The notes under the pieces: model-generated
What the model was told of the DNA's origin: nothing
What the model saw: the letters and a program-made list of their open reading frames with translations, nothing else
Databases searched by the model: none
Program-made: the position numbers and the translations under genes
Shown here: one piece after another, positions 36,973-47,903 of the stretch
Position numbering within the stretch: the first letter of the stretch is position 1
How the letters are laid out: every line of letters starts with the position of its first letter
NCBI RefSeq assembly: GCF_905220365.1
Contig: NC_061124.1
Location: 4,900,501 to 4,964,500 of the forward strand
Direction: 5' to 3'
Length of the DNA stretch: 64,000 bases
Origin: Vanessa cardui
Taxonomy: Eukaryota; Arthropoda; Insecta; Lepidoptera; Nymphalidae

Positions 36973-37969
36973 TTTTTATTCTATAAGCTAATACAAGAAA
37001 ACACAACTATAGAATTTATATAAATATATTCAAAAGAAATTAAGTAAGCACTAGGTAACCAGCTGTAACTACACAATTGCAATCTATTAGACAATACTGA
37101 CATTTGTCATTTGACAATTTCAGCGAGTTGTCAACCACAAGGACGATACTTTATTTAAAAAATATATACCGGCTCTGGATTCAAGATAAGAATTATTAAT
37201 TGAATACTTCTTGCTCTCATACAAGTGAAATTTAAAATAGGAGAGACAAAAAATTATTAAATTACTTATATTTTTTAAGACATTAAAATGTCTTATAGAA
37301 ATATCGCCACGAAAATATATTCAAAACATTTCCGTGAAATTGCCTTAGATACACAGAAACAACACAGTTAAACTATAAACGAAGATGTACTAAAGATCAC
37401 TTCCATGCGTATTTTAGATAGAACAGATTTATAGTTAAAATTGCGGTGAGGTAGCTTAAACTAAAAACGTTTTAATTTTAACTATGCATACAAGTTTTAT
37501 AAATATATACTATATTTATGTATGTTATACAATCATTACTTAATAACAATTACCATCATAATATATAAAATTCAAGTGCAAACATCTCAAATATATGTGA
37601 CAAATACACTGAAAGAGCTAAACAGAAAGCTTTTATTTCACTTTATTAGCTCTTCTCTTTCTCGATATAAAAAAAATAATACCAAGAACAATTTATTCTT
37701 TAAATATTTAAATGTATCGTTTTCTTCTCATACTTTAATCTTAAATTGCCTGTGAGAGATCGATATAAAAGAAATTCGAAAGGCATTTATTTTACATAAA
37801 AATATGACTTTGTTTTGATTTTGAATAAATATCACAACTTAAAACCTCATTAGCAACTAAGAACTGGCATTAGCAAGTTGGTTGCATTATTTTCAAAGTA
37901 TTTGAGAAAAAAGAAGGACTTCAAATAAAAGAACTAAAATATTCTATCATCCGATAAAAAATTGAAATC
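36973..37969. other. Divergent intergenic region, ABCF1 to pseudoprotease
   Basis: About 1 kb separating two oppositely transcribed starts. AT-rich; a TATA-like box is listed separately. No ORF with protein-like composition. Confidence 0.5.
37764..37770 (+). promoter_or_regulatory. TATA-like box upstream of the pseudoprotease
   Basis: TATAAAA, about 200 bp before the ATG at 37970, on the strand of that gene. In AT-rich DNA this can arise by chance, so the assignment is tentative. Confidence 0.25.
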
Positions 37970-38983
37970 ATGAAGTACGGAGTATATTATTTGCTTTTCG
38001 TTTTATTTTTAATTAATTTTGCTCAAAGATGTAACTGTGTACATGCAAAAAAAAGCGTAGAAGACAACAGAGACGACGATATCTCGGACGAAATTAAAGA
38101 GGAATCTTTAGAAATAGCTGGCGAAGCAGAAGTTAGTAATGTCACAAGTTGCACGAGAAGAAAAAACAGCCAAATGCATGAAATTACCAAGGCCAATGAA
38201 AATCAATTTCCATTCATGGTGGCAATTATGTCACCTCGAAATGAATACGTGTGCGCAGGTTCCTTAATCTCTAATGGGTTAATACTTACCACCGCTCAAT
38301 GCACTGAATCTATAAGTTACGTGCTAATTAATACTACGAGTGATCGAAAAAATAATAACACAATATCGTTGCATATAATTAAAAACGAAAAATTTCCTAC
38401 CTATACAGGAATCCACTCAGTAAAAGATGTTGCAGTCATTTATACCGAAAAACATAACAATACAATTGCATCAAAAATTAACGTCAGCAACTACACCAGC
38501 ACAAATACTTTAGGTGGAATAGAAGCCCTTGGATTTGGCCTAAATGCTGATGTTGGGCATGTAAGAGAACTTCAATATGTCGGTGTAGATGTAAGAGATG
38601 TAAGTGGTGACAAAATTAAAGGCTACATCGATTGCATTGACACGAAAGTCAATACCTGTTTTAGAGACAAAGGAGGGCCTTTGATCTTTAACAATGAACT
38701 CATAGGTTTAGTAACTACAGGTCAACATGAATGTACAAATGAAATTTTTTCAACTTATTCTATAAACAAACGTTTAGTAGAGGCATTGCCAGCATTCACG
38801 TTTAAAGCTTGGCTTGATGAGAAAATTGCTAAAAATTCTGAACAAGCAGAAGAAGTTTTAGAGGTATACCCAAAGAAACCTATTACGCGAAAGTCATCGA
38901 TCCATGTCATGACTAGCGGAGCAGAATTAAAGAAAAGTTCTGTCATGTCTATTTTCATGTTATTATGTTTAAATTTAGATTAA
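37970..38983 (+). CDS. Secreted serine protease homologue, catalytically inactive, intronless
   Basis: A single exon encodes 337 residues. Residues 1-23 are a signal peptide (hydrophobic LLFVLFLINFA). After an acidic spacer, a trypsin-like (S1) fold runs from about residue 72 to 285: FPFMVAI, VCAGSLIS, LTTAQC, DVAVIY, CFRDKGGPLIF, LIGLVT. The catalytic His is Gln110 (TAQC instead of TAHC), the Asp is kept (Asp153), and the Ser is Lys234 (RDKGGP instead of GDSGGP). The IVGG activation site is also lost (HEITKA). It therefore cannot be a protease. Six N-glycosylation sequons (N57, N121, N129, N163, N171, N174). The C-terminus ends in a hydrophobic stretch (MSIFMLLCL), a possible GPI-attachment signal. 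Insect homologues of this kind act as binding partners or cofactors in immunity or reproduction; which one applies here is unknown. Confidence 0.85.
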   Translation: MKYGVYYLLFVLFLINFAQRCNCVHAKKSVEDNRDDDISDEIKEESLEIAGEAEVSNVTSCTRRKNSQMHEITKANENQFPFMVAIMSPRNEYVCAGSLISNGLILTTAQCTESISYVLINTTSDRKNNNTISLHIIKNEKFPTYTGIHSVKDVAVIYTEKHNNTIASKINVSNYTSTNTLGGIEALGFGLNADVGHVRELQYVGVDVRDVSGDKIKGYIDCIDTKVNTCFRDKGGPLIFNNELIGLVTTGQHECTNEIFSTYSINKRLVEALPAFTFKAWLDEKIAKNSEQAEEVLEVYPKKPITRKSSIHVMTSGAELKKSSVMSIFMLLCLNLD

Positions 38984-39020
38984 AATTTTTGTAAACCAAA
39001 TGTTTGTCAGTTTTTTTATT

Positions 39021-39026
39021 AATAAA
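39021..39026 (+). terminator. Poly(A) signal of the pseudoprotease
   Basis: AATAAA, 38 nt after the stop codon at 38981-38983. Confidence 0.6.
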
Positions 39027-39559
39027 GAAAAAACTAAAATACATGTTCTTTTTAATTGAAAAACAGCAATAATAGTAATAATAATTTAGCAAATAATATA
39101 ACAATAATTTCTCGATGCATACAACTTCATTGTTCAGTTTATTTTTTAGTCACAACAATTTAATGACTTGCGAAATAAAAAACTATCATCAACCAAAAAA
39201 ATATACATATCCATCCATTACCCACGGAATAATCTGTATAAGCAATAATGCTGTTGGACCAGGAAAGTACCTGAAGCTTGAATACTGAATTTACTGAGAG
39301 TCGCAGCTGAGATCAAACTACAACACAAACTTCAATTCCTGGATGCATGAGTAGGGAGTTATGGTGTAGATAATTTATGATTATATTTAAAAACTTGCTG
39401 GTGTCCTAATGTCTTTGTGTATCTCTGTGTCTGCCGTAGCATCGTAGTTCTCGGCTGGAAGAACAGATTATGGTTTTTTTTTCGTTTCAGAAATGATATT
39501 TTCGAAAATGTTCTTCACCATCACTAAATAGTATAAAACAAATCGCTTTCTCTGTCTCC

Positions 39560-39872
39560 ATAAGCGAAAATTTTCATATTTAAATAGCACTCGAAAACGC
39601 TTCTTGGACAATATGGCGCTGTAATCGGGTCGGGGTGACGTCACTTGCCTGTATTTTAATCTATGGTACAGTCATATACAACAAGCAAGTGAGTTCATCA
39701 TTAGCCCGGCCGATCAGGAGCGCATTGTGTCAAAATTGCATTTTTGTTTATGGATTTTGAATAAATTAAGTATGATTTGCAACTTTCATTGATATATAAC
39801 CATTTTAAAATTCTTAATATATGCTGATTACAATAATGGAATCTTTATTTTTCGCATTGTCAAATAGCCTAA
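39560..39872. mobile_element. MITE, diverged inverted relative of the 32-kb element
   Basis: Matches the reverse complement of 32043-32375 with about 75-80% identity (tatttaaatagc, cttggacaatatggcgctg, cctgtattttaatct, caggagcg, tttatggat, gcattgtcaaatagcctaa). The right TIR is kept at 39859-39872; the matching left TIR is not visible, so this copy is truncated. Confidence 0.7.
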
Positions 39873-40824
39873 TGCTGTTAGGGGTTTTTAAATTAAAAAT
39901 TCTAAATTGGATACTTCCAACGATTTTAGTAAAGGCACAGACTCTTGCTGGAGCAAGTAGCAGTAGCAGGAGCAGTAGGTATAGTAAATCACTTTACCAG
40001 ATAAGATAAAGTTGCATATGCAACAAACCAGCGTCACCGGCTAAGACACCTACATCTTTTAGATATTGTGGTATTCATTTGCGTATCTAATGAACTATTA
40101 TTTTTTCATTTCATCGTTAAGGAACCGTTTTTATTTAGTCGATATGAACGACTATATATGAAGCTGTAAAAAGATTGTGTGTTGCCAAATTACTATGAGA
40201 TATTTGAACTACAACTTACAAAGTTGCTAGAGGTTTTTTTTTTTAATTGCAATAAATATAATCTATATGTTGGACACAATTATACATTACATACATACAT
40301 ACATGATACAACATTAAAATAAGATTTTTACTATTTCAATAATATAATATAATAATACCTGGCATTTTTCACCAATAGAACTCATAAGAGTTATTTTTTT
40401 GTCTCGTAACTCGATTCTCGCAATGTCAAATATTCAAATGACAACAATAAACGTCAATGGTTGTATGTATTGATTATTGTCCCTTTGTATTTTCGGAACC
40501 TGTATGTTCTTTTTGTTTAAAATAAAAATAATCGTATCTACCTACAAATAATGTAAAAAAAATAAATATTAGTAACTCTTTATAAATAATTACAATTATA
40601 AAGAAAGATAATTCATAAGAATCTCTTTAAGTTCTGGGACATAAATGAATAGCAACACTTTGGAAGTGGTACGTATATAATTATACATTAAGTGAATAAG
40701 AAATTAAAAGACAGTTTATGTATATATACGAACATATTAATATTACAATGAATCTTCTTTTTAAATTTCTGCTAAATCAAGCTAGTCATAATTCTTAAAT
40801 TTAAGTCAAAATTTGAATTACAGA

Positions 40825-40836
40825 ATGGGGGGATGA
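40825..40836 (+). promoter_or_regulatory. Three-codon uORF overlapping the Torip start
   Basis: ATG GGG GGA TGA: the stop TGA shares bases with the ATG at 40833 (ATGA). If the mRNA begins upstream, or if the ACAG at 40819-40822 is a splice acceptor, ribosomes would meet this uORF first and would have to re-initiate or leak through. Confidence 0.4.
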
Positions 40837-42760
40837 ACATAAAACCATCAGCAAGGAAAAGCATTCATAGTAACTGTAATACATGTAACATTAATTGTCA
40901 TAAAAATATGGGAGTATACGGCCTTAATGTGCACAGGAAGCGAGACGAGAAGTCTGTGGATGCTTCACAAGAACAAGGAGTAGACGAAGTAGACAATGTC
41001 ATGAGGTATTTAGCAATTATAAACTCTGGTGTAGTTGTCTTTTTGATAAACTTGTGTAAAGCTTGTACCCATCTAAGTTATAATAATTATGTTGATTATT
41101 TTAAAATAACTTATTATGCTTTCTCTTTTTAAATTTATTAATAGTTTTTCTTTACCCCAGAAGCAAAAAAAAGTTCTGTACTTTCAACTATATATTTTAT
41201 TATTATCAGCTATTCCCACTTATTTAAATATATCTTATCTCATATAACTATGTTAATCAATTTTAGTAAGATGGCTCGACAAGCAAGCCCTATACCAATG
41301 AGAAGAAACAATGATGTAAAATACAGAAGAAATTCATTTGATATTGGTAATGATGATTCTAGTGATGAATCAGATAATGAGTGAGTTCTATTGTATATAT
41401 AATATCATAATTAACATACATTACCATCTCATGCTTACATTAATTTGCTTTTGACATTCAAATTTTACGATTATTTGTATTAACAGAAGTATATATCCAA
41501 ATTTTTAATAATTATGACTAGATGTGAGCTGGTAATGCCTGTTTTCAGAAATATATTATCCAAATCTTCTCCTGCATCATTTTCATATTCCAGTGGAGAT
41601 TTATACGCAAGTGCATTGCAAAATGAGCTTCAAAGAAGTAGAAATGAATCAAATCATTCCTTTAATAATATGTCACCACGTAGAAGACACAACATAAGCT
41701 CTGAGAATCAGCACAAAAGATATCTAACTCCCTTAGAACAAGATGCTAAATCAATAAGAGAAACAAGCAATCAAGTTGTTATAGCAATGATTATTTTTCT
41801 TCTTGCTGTTATAATGTTTCTCTACAGCCAACATGTCAGCGATAAGGCATTAACAAAAAATGTATATGATAAGTTTAGATTTGATAGTGATGTGAAAGAT
41901 TTAAAAGAAAAATATAAAGTAAAAGAGAACTCTATACTACAAGTAAAAACAGGTAATTTTGTAAAATACTGCATGAATGTTAAAATGAAGTTTACTAACT
42001 CATTATTTAATTGATTACTTAAATTTCTAATTTCAGGTGTGGCAACAATTTTCGAAAACCAAGATACAGCATCTTTTATATTTGTATACAACAGTGATAG
42101 TATCAACTTTGATCCAGTAATATTTAACAATTTTATTGAAGACATTGCTGCAACAACATCCAGATATTTACGTTAGTTAGAAAATTTTAATATACCCATT
42201 ATAAGAAAAGCTAATCAGTAAAAACAATTTCTATGACTTCAATTTAATCATTATTTATAATAATACTAAGAAAAGTTTATATTTTACAGGTAATGAAAGT
42301 AAGGAAGTCCATGTAACTGTGGATACATCCAACCTAATGATGACAACTACAAAAGATTTTATGAACCAATATCAAGACAAAGTAATTAGAACTGGAGTGA
42401 TGCTTGTTAAAGATATTGACAGTGTTCCATCCCAGCTTGCTATGGCCTTTCACTATTATTGCGATGAATACAACCCTTTAGTTAAAAGGAGTGCTATATT
42501 TTTCACATTTAATTTAGCAAACTGTTCTATCATATCCGGTAATAATGTTTCTTAAAACATTAATGTTTTCATCTGAGAATATATTTAAAATCTAAACAAT
42601 AAATAAAACTTATATACTTATATTTACAGATAAAAAATCAAGTCATGAATATGTTGAAAAATGTCTAGCAAACAAATGGAATAGTGTTGGAGAAGAAAAG
42701 ATTGGACCTCTGTTGACTAGAGTAGTCAACATTGTTGTAGATGTAACTCAAACATTTTAA
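40833..42760 (+). CDS. Torip: Torsin-interacting protein (LAP1/Torip), nuclear-envelope torsin activator
   Basis: Six exons (40833-41005, 41267-41380, 41549-41952, 42037-42171, 42290-42538, 42630-42760) join in frame to give 401 residues. A polar, basic, serine-rich nucleoplasmic half is followed by one transmembrane helix (about 171-188, VIAMIIFLLAVIMFLY) and a luminal C-terminal domain. That domain carries LAP1-like features: the VDTSNL strand, DIDSVPSQLAMAFHYYCDE (human: DSLPAGSTLIFYKYCD), and the ending LLTRVVNIVV, where Arg389 falls at the position of the human LAP1 arginine finger (R563 in LWSRI). The luminal domain stimulates the AAA+ ATPase torsin in the perinuclear space. Start choice is uncertain because a 3-codon uORF overlaps it; ATGs at 40908 and 41272 are alternatives. 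Confidence 0.85.
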
Positions 42761-43773
42761 TCATGTAATTGAAAATGCATGAATTAGTTTGTTTTGTTAA
42801 ATAATTAAGTATTATTTGAATTGTTTTCTCATTACTGAGGCATCTTCCATTTAAATGGTTAACTAAGTTTCACCTTATATGTACCTTCAAAGTCATAATT
42901 TAACACACATTTTCTTCTTGAATGGTTTCTTCTACTAGTCCAAAACAGGTTAAAACATATTCCCAAACCCTTAACCAACTGAATACTTTGTGAATGCTCA
43001 ATAATATAAGTTACAAGTATTATGTAAAATATTTTGATTTTTAACAAAAAATATTTGAGAATTGTGCCAAATCATCTAGGATTTCTTTTAAAGCTGGCAC
43101 TTATGGTATTATTAAGGAAATCTTTATTTTATAGTAAAAAGTATATAATATGCTATTACTATTATGATAATAATAAAAATACTTTTCTTGTGATAATATT
43201 TATTTTAATTGTATGCATGCTGTTGAATAATAAATTATTTGAAATTAAAAATATAGTTTTGTATATAGATTCCTTATGTTTCAGTACAATGTTAAGTAAA
43301 CAGCAATAACTTATACAAAAAGAAAAATATATCCAAAATCACATTATCTATATGTTAAGAAGAAATAAGTAGGTATTATCCTTTTTGTCGCAAATAATTA
43401 ACATGTAACTAACTGTAAATTATAGAGAAAAATGTTAAATTTCAGTCCCATTTTGCGAAAAAAAAAACATAAATGCATTAATGCTTCTATAATTTTAAAC
43501 TTTTTCGTTTTTCTTTAAAAAATAAGAATTAAGCTATATATGATAGTTGACTAGATTATGCCTTAACTTGACTTAAAGTTATGTATCCAAATATTTTAGA
43601 CTACCCAGATCTTTTTCAGACAAGACTTTTAGAGTTATTAATTTTTTAGTCTTAAAACTAGATAGTTATTTAAAACATCAAAATTGGTTTGTTTAGCTTT
43701 AATTTTGCTTATACATTTATACAGAAAATACAAAGATATTCATGCACTCATAAATAAGATCATGTGCATTTAG
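42761..43773. other. Convergent intergenic region, Torip and ANAPC15
   Basis: The two genes run toward each other here. AT-rich 3' UTR and spacer sequence, no ORF of protein-like composition, no recognisable repeat. Confidence 0.5.
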
Positions 43774-44673
43774 TTACTGAATAGGCCAAAGAGCACTTTG
43801 GTCAGGAGTATTGGGATCTGGGGTTTCATTGGGATCTTCTAAAGCTTCTGGCTCTAGTTCATTATTATTCCTTGGTGGTGAATATGAACGTAGTTCTTCC
43901 TCTTCATCCTCATCGTGTGACTCCTCAGATTCATCAGATTCATCGTTACCTAATGTTGACAATACAATAAAAGCTGTGTTATTTGAAGCTATTAGGAATA
44001 TGTTTATATCAAAATATTATTTGCTGTAACCTTGAAACTTGAATTTAGCAGTTATACAAATTATACCATTTAAAAGTTTAGTTTTAATTAAGATCATAGT
44101 AAGATATTTTAAAAGTTCTTAATTACTTAAATATATGTACATATAACATGAAAAAGCAAAATATCTAATTGATGATATTTGGTGGATTCAACATACCCTC
44201 TTCTTCATCTGAATCAGCCTCTTCCTCCATTGGTTCTGGATCAACTTTACCCAACGGTGGACGTTTCATGTATTGCTGACCAATGGAATTCAGCTATAAC
44301 AAGAAATTGGTCATGTATTGGTTACTTAAGTAACTTAGACCATGAAATAAACAGATATATATTTGGTGTTTACATTATTATTGTATTATATTTATGTTAT
44401 TTATAAACTCGATCATTTCACATGATTTAAAATACAGTATCTACGCAATCACCGAAGCAGGAATAATATCAATCTTTTACTTATTATTATATGCTAGTAA
44501 ATTATTTAATTTTATTTCATAGCAGACAAAATTGCTTTTATTTCATTATTTACCCATTGTTGATGAGCTTGTTCCATATTAGTTAATTCTGCGTCCTCGT
44601 CACAAGGACTATCAGCGTTAAACCAAGAAGGATCCACTAAGCGTGGATACAATATTGGAAACGGGATATTCAT
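43774..44673 (-). CDS. ANAPC15: Anaphase-promoting complex subunit 15
   Basis: Three exons (44673-44554, 44293-44197, 43949-43774) give a 130-residue protein. The N-terminus has the family pattern: FPILYPRLVDPSWFNADSPC aligns with human FPSLFPRVTETLWFNLDRPC, followed by EDAELTNMEQAHQQW (human EETELQQQEQQHQAW). The rest is an acidic low-complexity tail (runs of D, E and S, then a Pro/Asn-rich end), as in other ANAPC15 proteins. In the APC/C the subunit helps turnover of the mitotic checkpoint complex on Cdc20. The insect protein is about 10 residues longer than the human one. Confidence 0.88.
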
Positions 44674-46266
44674 GTTTAAATCGGTATTTTTGTATTAAAC
44701 CGAGGACTCTGTTGTTAATTACGCCTAAACAGATATCTAATCGGCTTCTCAATTTTAAATCAATGCAGTTTTAAGTCAATACTCAACTGTCAGTGGTCAA
44801 TGTCATTAGGGTTTTTTTATCAAAAGTAAACATTTAATACTTAATCTTATGGGTGTGCAATACTGTAATTTTTAGAGATTAGAAGCCTATTTAATTTATA
44901 TAAAATAAAATTATAAAGTAATTATTTTGCCTTATACTGTCTCTATCTATTTATTGTGTAGCACCGGCAGAATAAAATGTTGCCACTACTGTTATTGGTA
45001 GTTCTACTCGAATGGGATGGATCTTGTCTAGGCAAAACACAACTTTCGAGCGAAAGAACGATGGCAAATAAAATTCGAACGATTAGTAGTTCTTTCACTT
45101 AGGAAATCTGTAAGTACTCATATTAATGCACGCAAATAATTTTCTACGGAGAGTAAGGTCTTCGTGAGTGAATAAATCTATATATTATATATTTTGCGTT
45201 TATTTATTTGTCTAATACCAGAAAGTTATCGCGTGATTACATTTGGTCTTTGTAAATCCTAAAATAATCATACAACCGTAAATTAATCCCAACTATTCTC
45301 AAAACCCCATAGGAACCCGTTTAGATCGGATACTCTCGTATAGATATCCTTAAAAGAAACGATCACAGCCGAGAAACCATCTTTGGCTCTCAATGTATCC
45401 CGAGGTCACCTGATTATACAAACAGGCCTTAATCAAACGAATAGAAAATGTAATCCTCAACCAGGTGCCGAAATTGTTTCGTCAACGTTTGTCAATCAGT
45501 GCAGCCCGTCATTAGCTCTCCCGTTACTCAATATACATCGTTCCTTGAATAAAGGCACATATTAACTTTAAGAATGGCAACGCCTGCAGGACGGTTCATT
45601 AAAGCATAAGCTCAAACATATTATGGAAATAGCTTGAAATTGCTTCTCAATTACTAGTGCATCTTATCAGCATGAGATATGAGATTTCAGTTGTCCCTTA
45701 AAGCATTGAAGTTATGAGGGCTTTTATTTTGAAAATAGTAACATTCCCTTAATATTACAGTTATTAATTACGGGATATTTACCATGTTTTTATTTTTATC
45801 TACGAATGTTTCGTTCAGTTTTGTGAAATATCGAGCTCAGACGGATAAAAATAAAAAACATAGTACCATGTAAATTTAAAATCTTAAAAAGACCCTTAAT
45901 ATACCACATCGTGACCACCTTTCCCAATAAAGAATATTTTTTCAAAATATGTTGTTTGTTTAATGAAAAATATTACTGTAATTAATATAGTAAAAGTTTT
46001 ACAATGTCTAAAAAAGGCTAATCACATGAGAACAATTAGTAAAATTGTCTTTTATTTTTAAAGATAACATTAATGTATGAGAAATTATAAAAGTTGACTG
46101 AGAATAATTTTATCGCAATAGTGAACTGAAATTTAACGATCGTTTGTTCATTGTTATTTTAGTAAACATTTATGAGATAGGTATAATCTTTCATTAGAAA
46201 TTACATTGTAAGCATTCATCCGTGATATTAGATAGGCACATAAGTACAAAAAACCATCAAGCCATC
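44674..46266. other. Divergent intergenic region, ANAPC15 to orphan secreted gene
   Basis: 1.6 kb with GC-richer segments at about 45000-45110 and 45290-45720 in an AT-rich background. An ORF at 45383-45565 in this region has no protein-like features beyond chance. No repeat recognised. Confidence 0.45.
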
Positions 46267-47903
46267 ATGCAAAGCAGTCTTGCTACGATCGTTACTTTAA
46301 TAATTGTAAGTGTATCTAACTTTTAACCTCTATTAGCCAATGTGATAGTTTACGCCCTACCTAAAATAAAGCATTTTGTCCCTAAACTTAAAAATTGAGG
46401 TCATAATTTTACAATATTTTTCTGAAATTTATTTAAAAAAAGGACCAATATGGAATGAAGTTATAAATAACTGTGTGTATTATAAACAACAGGTTCAAAC
46501 AGCAGAATCAATGTCAAATCAAAGACACAACTTTTTATTGAACGTCGACAAACCAGAAGATGACATAGATTTTATGAGCTCCAAGGGCTACTTACCAAAC
46601 GATAAACTTTTACCACAATTATCAGTAATGAAAAACACGAGTGAGTTTAAATAGGGATTAATTTTTAAGTACTATTGTTACCTTTCTCTAGTAAATCAAT
46701 TTAACATGAAATAAAAGAGAATAAAAAGATTGAATGGAAACAGAAATCAGAATATAAAAATTAAATATTATATTTTAGTTATTAGTGTATATAATATATT
46801 TTGAATGTTTAGTTCTCTCAATTCAGTCTAAGGATAATGGTGGAAAAAAATTTACTTTCAGAAAATGATATTTCGTATATTTTATCTAAGTTAACAGATG
46901 AAGAATTAATAAGGTTGTTAAATATTGACCCAAAGAAGAATGTTTATGATTTAAATGATATTGTTAGAATAGCTGTGGGAGGTAAAACAACACAAAATGA
47001 AAAAGTATCCGCGCCGGCACAAATGAAACAAGGATACATTGATGATACATTAACAAAGGTCAATAACAAAATTTATCCAATAGCATATTTAAGCGATACT
47101 CAAACAGCTTACCATAAATTGAACCACAAAGAAATATTACCTCAAAAACAAAAGAACAGCGCAAGTTTTTTGGCTTTGAAAAAACTTAATAGCCTTATAC
47201 ATAATCGATCTCAAAAAGATCTTGAAGAGGAAAAACTAAGCGATGAGAAGAAGGAATTATTATTTGATATTCTCGTTGCACAGTTGAAAACATTATGTTG
47301 TAAAAGCACTGCCAAAAAAAGAATTCCTCAATTTAATGATGTTCATAATGAGAATATTGCTGAAAAAATGGAGACCCAACCTCAAAATAAACCACAGGCA
47401 TATATAAGAGACGTAAAAAATAATGAATATATTTTTCTAGTTTTAAATGACGAAATAAAAAATATGGATAATGACGATTTAGTACTTGTGGATCCTGATA
47501 CTTTGGAAAAAAATAGCAGTGTTTTAATTCTAGGGCCAGTTACTTCTCCATTGACAGATAACCAATTAAAAATAGTAGTGCGTATACCATTTTTTTAAAT
47601 ATTTTTCATTCAAATTTTATACTTTCAATAATCCAATGATACGCATTGTTTCAGATGAATCGCATTTCCAATGAATTATCAAAACCTGAGTATACTTCAT
47701 TAATACAACAACTTTCTGATGGAACAATAAGCGATAGTAATATAAGTGTTATGAAAAACTTCATTTCTGGCCCTGAAACACGAAGGTACATAAAAGCTCA
47801 CAGATGCAATCATCAGTCAAAATTGGCAAAAATATATGGCGGCCCAAAATGGCTTATTTGTACCGGTTACTTAAATATAAATACGCCAAGCCTGTATGAT
47901 TAA
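46267..47903 (+). CDS. Orphan secreted protein, four exons
   Basis: I do not recognise this 383-residue protein. Exons: 46267-46305, 46493-46640, 46862-47577 and 47655-47903. Exon 1 encodes only a short signal peptide (MQSSLATIVTLII, continuing into VQTAES), a frequent arrangement in insect secreted proteins. The exon 3 acceptor at 46862 (ttactttcag) is forced by frame: starting at the ATG at 46837 would break the link to exon 2. The protein is hydrophilic, rich in K, N, D, L, with two Leu-rich helical stretches (ISYILSKLTDEELIRLLNID; ELLFDILVAQLKTLC), a strand-rich segment (YIFLVLND) and a basic C-terminus with RCNH and GGPKWLICTGY. Cysteines are few (three to four), so it is not a typical disulfide-rich peptide. 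It may be lepidopteran-specific. Confidence 0.7.

Larger units (their letters stand above)
38984..40832. other. Intergenic, pseudoprotease to Torip
   Basis: Contains the MITE copy at 39.56-39.87 kb. The rest is AT-rich; the section 40400-40830 should include the Torip promoter and 5' UTR. No other gene seen. Confidence 0.5.

Noticed and set aside
46376..46480. Upstream part of an ORF leading into exon 2 of the orphan gene
   Set aside because: It is intronic: exon 2 begins after the acceptor at 46492 and joins the signal-peptide exon at 46267-46305 in frame.
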